Shown here piece by piece: positions 59,901 to 64,000 of a stretch of DNA of 64,000 bases. Where the stretch lies: positions 372,001 through 436,000 of the forward strand of contig NZ_JADIKI010000023.1 in the NCBI RefSeq assembly GCF_044904605.1, in the 5' to 3' direction. This stretch comes from Dyella_B humi. Lineage in GTDB: Bacteria; Pseudomonadota; Gammaproteobacteria; Xanthomonadales; Rhodanobacteraceae. A program made the position numbers and the translations under genes. The notes under the pieces are model-generated. The model saw only the letters and a list, made by a program, of their open reading frames with translations, was not told where the DNA came from and made no database searches. Positions within the stretch are counted from its first letter, which is position 1. Each line of letters opens with the position of its first letter.

Positions 59901-60809
59901 GGCCGCGCCGGGCCACGGTGCAATCGCGGTGGGATGATTGTGCGTTTCCACCTTGATCGCGTATTCGATGCGTTCTTCGTTTTTGCGCCAGATACCGTCG
60001 TCGCCGCAGACGAAGCGTTGACCAACGTGACCTTCGATCACCGCCGCGTTGTCCTTGTAGGCGGAAAGCGTGTACGCAGGCGAGTGCTGGTGCGTGTTCT
60101 TGATCATCGCGAACAGGCTTTTCTCCTGCGCTTCGCCATCCAGTGTCCAACTGGCGTTGAACACTTTGTGGCGACAATGCTCGGAGTTCGCCTGCGCGAA
60201 CATGAAGAGTTCGGCGTCAGTGGGATCGCGGCCCAGTTCGGCGTAGCGCTCGGCGAGGTAATCAATCTCGTCATCCGCTAGCGCGAGGCCCAACTCGGTA
60301 TTCGCCTTGGCCAGCGCGGCGCGCGGATCGGAACCGAGCTTGATGTACACCAGATCGCCAGGCTGGCCGGCGAGGAATAAACCCTGAGCCTGCTCGATGT
60401 GAGTAAGCACCGACTGCGTCATCGCATCGTGCAGCACCGCGAGCAGGTCGCGATAGCTGGCGTTGTCGATCGCTGGCAGGCCGCTTACCTGGTAGGCCGT
60501 GCCACGCTCGACGCGGCGCACGTCGAAACCGCAGTCATGCAGGATGTCCGTGGCTTTGCTCGACCAGGGCGAAATCGTGCCCAGGCGTGGCACCACCCAC
60601 AGCGATGCCGTGTCCGGTTTGCTGTCCTTGGCTTCCAGCGCTTCCAACAGGCGCTTGCGCTGCTCGCCCTCTGGTTCGGCAGCAGCGTCGATGAAGTAGA
60701 CAAACCAGCACGCCTGCACCCGGGCACCACGATGCAGGGCATCCAGGCGGGCGTTAAGACGTTCCAGACGAAAAGCCGAGAGGGCGCTCTGCCCGTCGAG
60801 TGCGATCAT
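56949..60809 (-). CDS. purL: Phosphoribosylformylglycinamidine synthase (single-chain)
   Basis: This 1286-residue enzyme is of the large gammaproteobacterial type. The N-terminal and central FGAM synthase parts include ANSEHCRHKVFNASW, KVETHNHPTAIAPWPGAATGAGGEIRDEGATG and GGAASSMASG. The C-terminal glutaminase domain shows Cys in GVCNGCQMMSQL, and His-Glu in MPHPERVFRTVQ, with ALAHGEGRVSF nearby. It makes FGAM from FGAR, glutamine and ATP in purine synthesis. It has its own 100-bp leader, followed downstream by an overlapping unknown gene. Confidence 0.98.
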   Translation of the reverse strand: MIALDGQSALSAFRLERLNARLDALHRGARVQACWFVYFIDAAAEPEGEQRKRLLEALEAKDSKPDTASLWVVPRLGTISPWSSKATDILHDCGFDVRRVERGTAYQVSGLPAIDNASYRDLLAVLHDAMTQSVLTHIEQAQGLFLAGQPGDLVYIKLGSDPRAALAKANTELGLALADDEIDYLAERYAELGRDPTDAELFMFAQANSEHCRHKVFNASWTLDGEAQEKSLFAMIKNTHQHSPAYTLSAYKDNAAVIEGHVGQRFVCGDDGIWRKNEERIEYAIKVETHNHPTAIAPWPGAATGAGGEIRDEGATGRGAKPKAGLTGFSVSDLRIPGHPQPWEVERPLPPRMASAFEIMRDGPLGAAAFNNEFGRPCLGGYFRTYEHETGEAGVRRGYDKPIMIAGGIANIRNDHVQKRELQPGHAVIVLGGPAMLIGLGGGAASSMASGASSAELDFASVQRDNAEMERRCQQVIDACWSLGEHNPIVSVHDVGAGGLSNAIPELLNDAGVGGEIDLSKVPCDDPSLSPMQVWSNESQERYVLGIAQEDLPQFEAYCARERCPYAVVGTATQERVLRVTDPRRNLAVIDLPMDVLFGKPPRMHRDTKHIKPRIDLIPDLSGIGMDEALMRVLRLPTVGSKSFLITIGDRTVGGLCARDPMVGPWQVPVADCAVTLVDFEGYQGEAMAMAERAPVALLNSADAARLAVGEAITNLAAAPIESLGELRLSANWMAAVNHPGEDAALFDAVKAVGMELCPELEISIPVGKDSLSMQTVWQDGDTPQRTVAPVSLVITGFARVSDVRRTLTPQLRLDRGDSDLWLIDLGAGRARLGGSALTQVFNRGGSVPPNLDDAKRLKALFDLVQEANRAGMVLAYHDRSDGGVIVTLLEMAFAGHCGLEITLDGWAEATLRALFNEELGAVLQVATANREAFESLLIKYELAGLSARIGRPKEKLGIKLFHNGDTLFKWNWTQLFKAWNETSHAMQRLRDNPVGADAELEWRIDDADAGITPKLTFDTVEDIAAPYIGQSVRPRVAILREQGVNGQVEMAAAFTRAGFEAVDVHMSDLVSGRIKLGDFRGFAACGGFSFGDVLGAGRGWAASILYNDALRAQFTAFFADTTKFALGVCNGCQMMSQLKDIIPGAQHWPKFLRNTSEQYEARLVTLEVLDSPSIFFKGMTGSRIPVALAHGEGRVSFPQSCSPSKSGSALRYVDNRGKPTEHYPLNPNGSPGGLAGFTAADGRVTILMPHPERVFRTVQMSWHPDSWGEDSPWMRMFRNARVWCG

Positions 60810-60909
60810 TGCGGGGGAAAAGGCGCTAAGCAGTGGAGCGGCTTATTGTACCTGAGCAGCGCGTGCGCCGCCCCTCTCCTTCGGAAGCGGGCTTTGCCGT
60901 ATCACTGAT

Positions 60910-61770
60910 TCACGGCTCATCCCGCACCCGCATGAACCGCGCAAACCGCGGCTTGCCGCCAGACGTGATGCCCTGATACCGATAAGTCACCAGGCTGCCC
61001 ATCGGCGGCGGCTTACGGCGCTGCTCGTCGGTAAAACCCGTGCCGATGCGAAAGCGCGTGCCATCCGGCGCTTCCACCAGCAGCGAGCCCATCATGCCGG
61101 CGTACTTGCCCTTACCGGGCACATAGTCGACCACCCGGGCTTCGGCGTCGTCGAACGGCTTGAATTTCAGCAGATCATCGGAGCGGCCCGCGCGATACAG
61201 CGAAGCGCCTCGATGCAGCACCAGCCCTTCAGCACCGCTCTGCACGACTTCATCGAGCTTTCGCTTCAGGGCCTTCTCATCGGCCACTTTGAACTGCGAC
61301 ACCGCCTGCACCCAGGGCTGGTCGATTTGCGCAACCAGTTGCTGCAATGCCGGGATGCGTTGATCGAACGTGCCCGCGTGTCCGGGCAGGTCGAACACCA
61401 TGTAGCGGATGTGGCGCCATGCTTCGTCGTCGGGAGTCAGCTGGCGGATGGTGGCCGATGCCTGCTCGAATTGGCCGCGCCCGGCCCATAGCTCGCCATC
61501 CATAGGTGTTTTCGGCAAGTGCGCGGTGAACCATGCCGGCGCATAGATGATCGCGCCGCTACGCGCGCGCAGCTTTTCGCCATCCCAATAGCCGCGCACA
61601 CCGTCGTATTTCTCGCTCACCCAATAGTCGCCGAGCGCGATGCCCGAGTGATACACGTTCGCCAGCATGACTGGCGATGGCGTGAGCGGCGCCGGATAAG
61701 CCGGTCGGGCCATGACGAGCCCGAGCAGAACGATCAAGCACGGCAGGATTCGCAGCAATGCTTTGCGCAT
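60910..61770 (-). CDS. ATP-dependent DNA ligase, LigE-type, with signal peptide
   Basis: This 286-residue protein starts with an evident signal peptide (LLRILPCLIVLLGLVMARPAYP, cleavage near residue 27). The adenylation domain follows with the catalytic Lys54 in SEKYDGVRGYW, and MDGELWAGRGQFE, YMVFDLPG, GAEGLVLHRG and LLKFKPFDDAEARVVDY. A C-terminal OB-like part includes FRIGTGFTDEQRRKPPPMGS. There is no N-terminal DNA-binding domain. Such Lig E proteins are small periplasmic ligases of proteobacteria, thought to act on DNA outside the cytoplasm, for example in uptake or biofilm. The chromosomal NAD ligase must be elsewhere. It is a single gene, 82 bp from dsbC. Confidence 0.93.
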   Translation of the reverse strand: MRKALLRILPCLIVLLGLVMARPAYPAPLTPSPVMLANVYHSGIALGDYWVSEKYDGVRGYWDGEKLRARSGAIIYAPAWFTAHLPKTPMDGELWAGRGQFEQASATIRQLTPDDEAWRHIRYMVFDLPGHAGTFDQRIPALQQLVAQIDQPWVQAVSQFKVADEKALKRKLDEVVQSGAEGLVLHRGASLYRAGRSDDLLKFKPFDDAEARVVDYVPGKGKYAGMMGSLLVEAPDGTRFRIGTGFTDEQRRKPPPMGSLVTYRYQGITSGGKPRFARFMRVRDEP

Positions 61771-61852
61771 GAAACATCCTTGTAAAAGAAACTGTCTCCG
61801 TTGCCATCACGGAAACACGATCGGCACGCAGCCGATCTGTGTCATCCATGCA

Positions 61853-62635
61853 TCAACCGCCCTTCGCGGAATGCTCCTGTACCGCCTGCAGCATCTGCGC
61901 GGGCGTGAGGTAGCCGCCGATCAGGGTGCCGTCTTCGGCGTATACGGCCGGGGTGCCGGTCACGCCGAGTCGCAGCCCGAGGTCAAACTGATCCTTGACG
62001 GGATTCTTGCAGTCGGCGGATTTCGGGTCATGGCCCTTCTTGGCCTGGGTAAAGGCATCGTTGCGATCGGCTGCGCACCAGATCGACACCATTTCCTTGT
62101 ATGTGGCGGTCAGCTGGCCATCATCCCCGGTGACGCCTGAGCGTGGCCACGCCAGGTACTGCACGGCGATGCCTTCGTTGTTGATGGCCTTGATCTCTTC
62201 GTGCAGCACACGGCAATACGGACAAGTTACGTCCGTGAACACAGTCACCGTGTACTTGGGGTGTTCGGGCGCGAACACGATGCGATCGGACACGGGTATC
62301 TTGGCCAGCTCCGTCTTGCGGTAAGCCCCCCAGGCATCGTCGGTGAGGCTGGAGCCCTTGGTGGCATCGATCACCTCGCCATTGATCACGTACTTGCCGT
62401 CGCCGCTGATGTAGACCAGATGTCCGGAGGCAATCACCTGATAGAAGCCCGGCAGCGGCGACGGCGTGATCTGGTCGATCTTCGCCTTGGGCACGAGCTT
62501 GAGCAGCGTCTGCCGCACCACGGCTTCAGGTGTGTTCGCGACCGGCGGCGTCGACACGGTGGCCTGAGCCAGCGCCACGCCTGCTTGCATCGCCAGCACG
62601 CTCGCGCAGAGCATCAGCCAGAACTTCTTGGACAT
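61853..62635 (-). CDS. dsbC: Thiol:disulfide interchange protein DsbC
   Basis: This is a 260-residue protein from the ATG at 62635, with signal peptide (FWLMLCASVLAMQAGVALAQA). The dimerisation domain (about 30-110) includes GFYQVIASGHLVYISGDGKYVINGEVID. The thioredoxin-like domain (about 125-260) has the active-site motif FTDVTCPYCRVLHEE and the cis-Pro loop GVTGTPAVYAEDG. It is a periplasmic disulfide isomerase. The xerD-dsbC pairing is known in many gammaproteobacteria. A longer in-frame reading up to 63589 overlaps xerD and is not coding. Confidence 0.96.
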   Translation of the reverse strand: MSKKFWLMLCASVLAMQAGVALAQATVSTPPVANTPEAVVRQTLLKLVPKAKIDQITPSPLPGFYQVIASGHLVYISGDGKYVINGEVIDATKGSSLTDDAWGAYRKTELAKIPVSDRIVFAPEHPKYTVTVFTDVTCPYCRVLHEEIKAINNEGIAVQYLAWPRSGVTGDDGQLTATYKEMVSIWCAADRNDAFTQAKKGHDPKSADCKNPVKDQFDLGLRLGVTGTPAVYAEDGTLIGGYLTPAQMLQAVQEHSAKGG

Positions 62636-62745
62636 ACAACCTCTTTGCCGTGCGGGCGATAGGAGCGAAATAGGCTGAGTATCGCATATCGGCCTGCACG
62701 ACCCTCTGTAGGCATGCGCCGATATGCGATGCGACACACATGCTG

Positions 62746-63669
62746 CTAGCCGCGCGGATGATGCTGCGCATGCAAGCGCTTGAGCCCTTCCTTGGCGACC
62801 AGTGTGTAGATCTGCGTGGTGCTCAGTGCGCTGTGGCCCAGCAGCATCTGCAAAGCGCGCAGATCCGCCCCATGATTCAACAGATGCGTTGCGAACGAAT
62901 GACGTAGCACGTGCGGCGAAATGCGCTTGCTGTTGATACCCACGGAAACGCCGTGACGTTTCACCAGCGTCCAGAACATCTGCCGCGTCATACCCTCGCC
63001 ACGATTGCTCAGGAACAGCGCGGGCGGCTGTCTGCCCTTGGCGAGCACCGGACGGGCCTGCACGAGATAAGCCTGAATGTATTCCAGCGCCACTTCGCCC
63101 ACCGGTACCAGCCGATCCTTGCCGCCTTTGCCGGTAACACGCAGCACGCCCTGGCGGGTGTTCAACGCGGCCAATGGCAGTTCTACCAGTTCGGAAACGC
63201 GCAAGCCCGCGGCGTACATCAGCTCCAGCATGGCGCGATCGCGCAGGCCCAGCGTGGTGGACACATCGGGCGCATGCAGCAAGCCTTCCACTTCGCGTTC
63301 GGCCAGCGCCTTGGGCAAGCTGCGTGGGGTCTTGGGGCGTTCGATCAGCAGCGTGGGATCGTCGAAGCCCGGTTCGTTGCGCACTATCGACGCGTAGAAA
63401 CGGCGGAACGCCGACTGGCGGCGCGCCATCGAACGCACGGCGACCGGTTGCGATCCGTGGAAAGCCGACAGGTCTTCGCGCCGCGCCGTGCGCAGGCTTC
63501 GTCCCCGCGCAACCAACCAGCGCGCGAGCGTTTCCAGATCTTGCCGATAGGCTTGAAGCGTGCGTTCGGCCAGTCCGTCCTCCGACCACACGCGCTCGAG
63601 GAAGGCGGCGATGTCCTGTTCGTCGACTTCGGAAACGACCGCAGGCTCTTTACTCGTGTTCTGTTTCAT
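62746..63669 (-). CDS. xerD: Tyrosine recombinase XerD
   Basis: This is a 307-residue protein from the ATG at 63669 (12 residues longer if 63705 is used). The N-terminal SAM-like domain (about 10-95) is followed by the catalytic domain: Arg in AAGLRVSELVEL, Lys in RVTGKGGKDRLVPV, HxxR in ISPHVLRHSFATHLL, His in LGHSALSTTQIYT and Tyr in the same motif. It resolves chromosome dimers at dif with XerC. It lies upstream of dsbC, the common order. No dif-like site is evident in the window. Confidence 0.96.
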   Translation of the reverse strand: MKQNTSKEPAVVSEVDEQDIAAFLERVWSEDGLAERTLQAYRQDLETLARWLVARGRSLRTARREDLSAFHGSQPVAVRSMARRQSAFRRFYASIVRNEPGFDDPTLLIERPKTPRSLPKALAEREVEGLLHAPDVSTTLGLRDRAMLELMYAAGLRVSELVELPLAALNTRQGVLRVTGKGGKDRLVPVGEVALEYIQAYLVQARPVLAKGRQPPALFLSNRGEGMTRQMFWTLVKRHGVSVGINSKRISPHVLRHSFATHLLNHGADLRALQMLLGHSALSTTQIYTLVAKEGLKRLHAQHHPRG

Positions 63670-63719
63670 GCGCACGATGCTGGGTGTTACTTGCATGTTG
63701 TGCAAGCGCTAGGCTTTTC

Positions 63720-64000
63720 ATGACGCAAACAATCGATATTCATGCAACCTGTCCACTCTGGCGCCGCCTGCTCGCGCTGCTCTACGACTTGGTCGCGGTG
63801 CTGGCCATCGTGATGGTGGTAGGACTGCTTTGCCAATTGGCTACACACGGCGAGCTGATCACCGCCGGCAAGCAGGTGCATATCGCGTGGTGGTATCAGC
63901 CGCTGCAGGGGCTGGTGGTGGCGGCTTATTTCCTGGCCTCCTGGCTGCGCGGCGGCCAGACGCTAGGCATGCGGCCATGGCGCATCCGCGTGGCAGCCAA
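63720..64000 (+). CDS. RDD-family membrane protein (cut by window edge)
   Basis: An ATG at 63720 opens a plus-strand frame with 93 codons and no stop before the window end. The first part, PLWRRLLALLYDLVAVLAIVMVV, carries the RDD-like Arg-Arg...Asp pattern. A second hydrophobic stretch (GLVVAAYFLASWLRGGQTLGMRPWRIRVAA) has the GQTLGxxxxRIRV block typical of the family. Some RDD proteins are sodium/proton antiporters, but the function of this one is unknown. It is divergent from xerD, with about 50 bp between the start codons. Confidence 0.85.
   Translation, partial: MTQTIDIHATCPLWRRLLALLYDLVAVLAIVMVVGLLCQLATHGELITAGKQVHIAWWYQPLQGLVVAAYFLASWLRGGQTLGMRPWRIRVAA

Noticed and set aside
58290..60281. 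Plus-strand open frame of 663 codons opposite purL
   Set aside because: Arg/His-rich and without hydrophobic core pattern; it is the antisense shadow of purL.
62636..63589. In-frame upstream extension of dsbC
   Set aside because: It overlaps xerD on the same strand in another frame and removes the signal peptide from the N-terminus.

Overview
The window is high-GC DNA from a gammaproteobacterium. Gene content and protein style (sigma-54 regulators, CstA/YbdD pair, NfeD/SPFH pair, RibB with a degenerate second domain, PurL as a single chain) suggest Rhodanobacteraceae/Xanthomonadales, for example a Dyella, Luteibacter or Frateuria relative. This is inference from the sequence alone; no 16S or other taxonomic marker is present. 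Almost all genes between 1 and 44.4 kb lie on the minus strand. No rRNA, tRNA, CRISPR array or transposase gene was seen.

Layout. 1-2.4 kb: end of a ThrE-type exporter, then an NfeD/SPFH membrane pair. 2.7-5.75 kb: a sensor histidine kinase and a sigma-54-activating response regulator. 6-25.7 kb: an unusual locus read on the minus strand in the order membrane-fusion protein, one ABC ATPase, then twelve MacB/FtsX-like permeases in six alternating A-B pairs, then an L,D-transpeptidase whose N-terminus is a captured permease N-terminus, then a secreted alpha/beta hydrolase. A near-perfect sigma-54 promoter (25735-25750) with an upstream TGTCC/GGACA palindrome cluster precedes the locus, and the sigma-54 regulator and its kinase follow it. 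I infer a self-contained sensing and export system of the cell envelope. 25.86-26.77 kb: a Fur-box-controlled hemP and an unknown gene.

26.9-39.6 kb: aldo/keto reductase, an unknown secreted protein, pgpA, thiL, nusB, ribH, ldcA, a GH3 glycosidase, ribB, ribE with an FMN riboswitch, a Gfo/Idh/MocA oxidoreductase and ribD. The riboflavin genes are spread out and partly enclosed by two inverted copies of a structured repeat of about 265 bp (31423-31686 and 39705-39971). 40-44.4 kb: cysK (plus), nrdR, a four-helix-bundle (IVP) gene bracketed by inverted repeats, glyA and a DUF817 membrane protein. 44.6-49.4 kb (plus): ettA, pyrF and a secreted trypsin-like protease. 49.8-56 kb: uppP, def, cstA-ybdD, a DUF2127 protein, an EamA transporter and a glycosyltransferase. 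56.2-63.7 kb (minus): a membrane protein overlapping purL, purL, a signal-peptide-bearing LigE-type DNA ligase, dsbC and xerD. The window ends in a partial RDD-family gene.

Intergenic DNA carries several palindromic repeat families: CGTCATTCC-ended REP pairs, TTCGCATRCGCTCA-loop hairpins, GGCTGGGAT hairpins and CTCTCCCC pairs. They account for most gene-free stretches longer than 200 bp.
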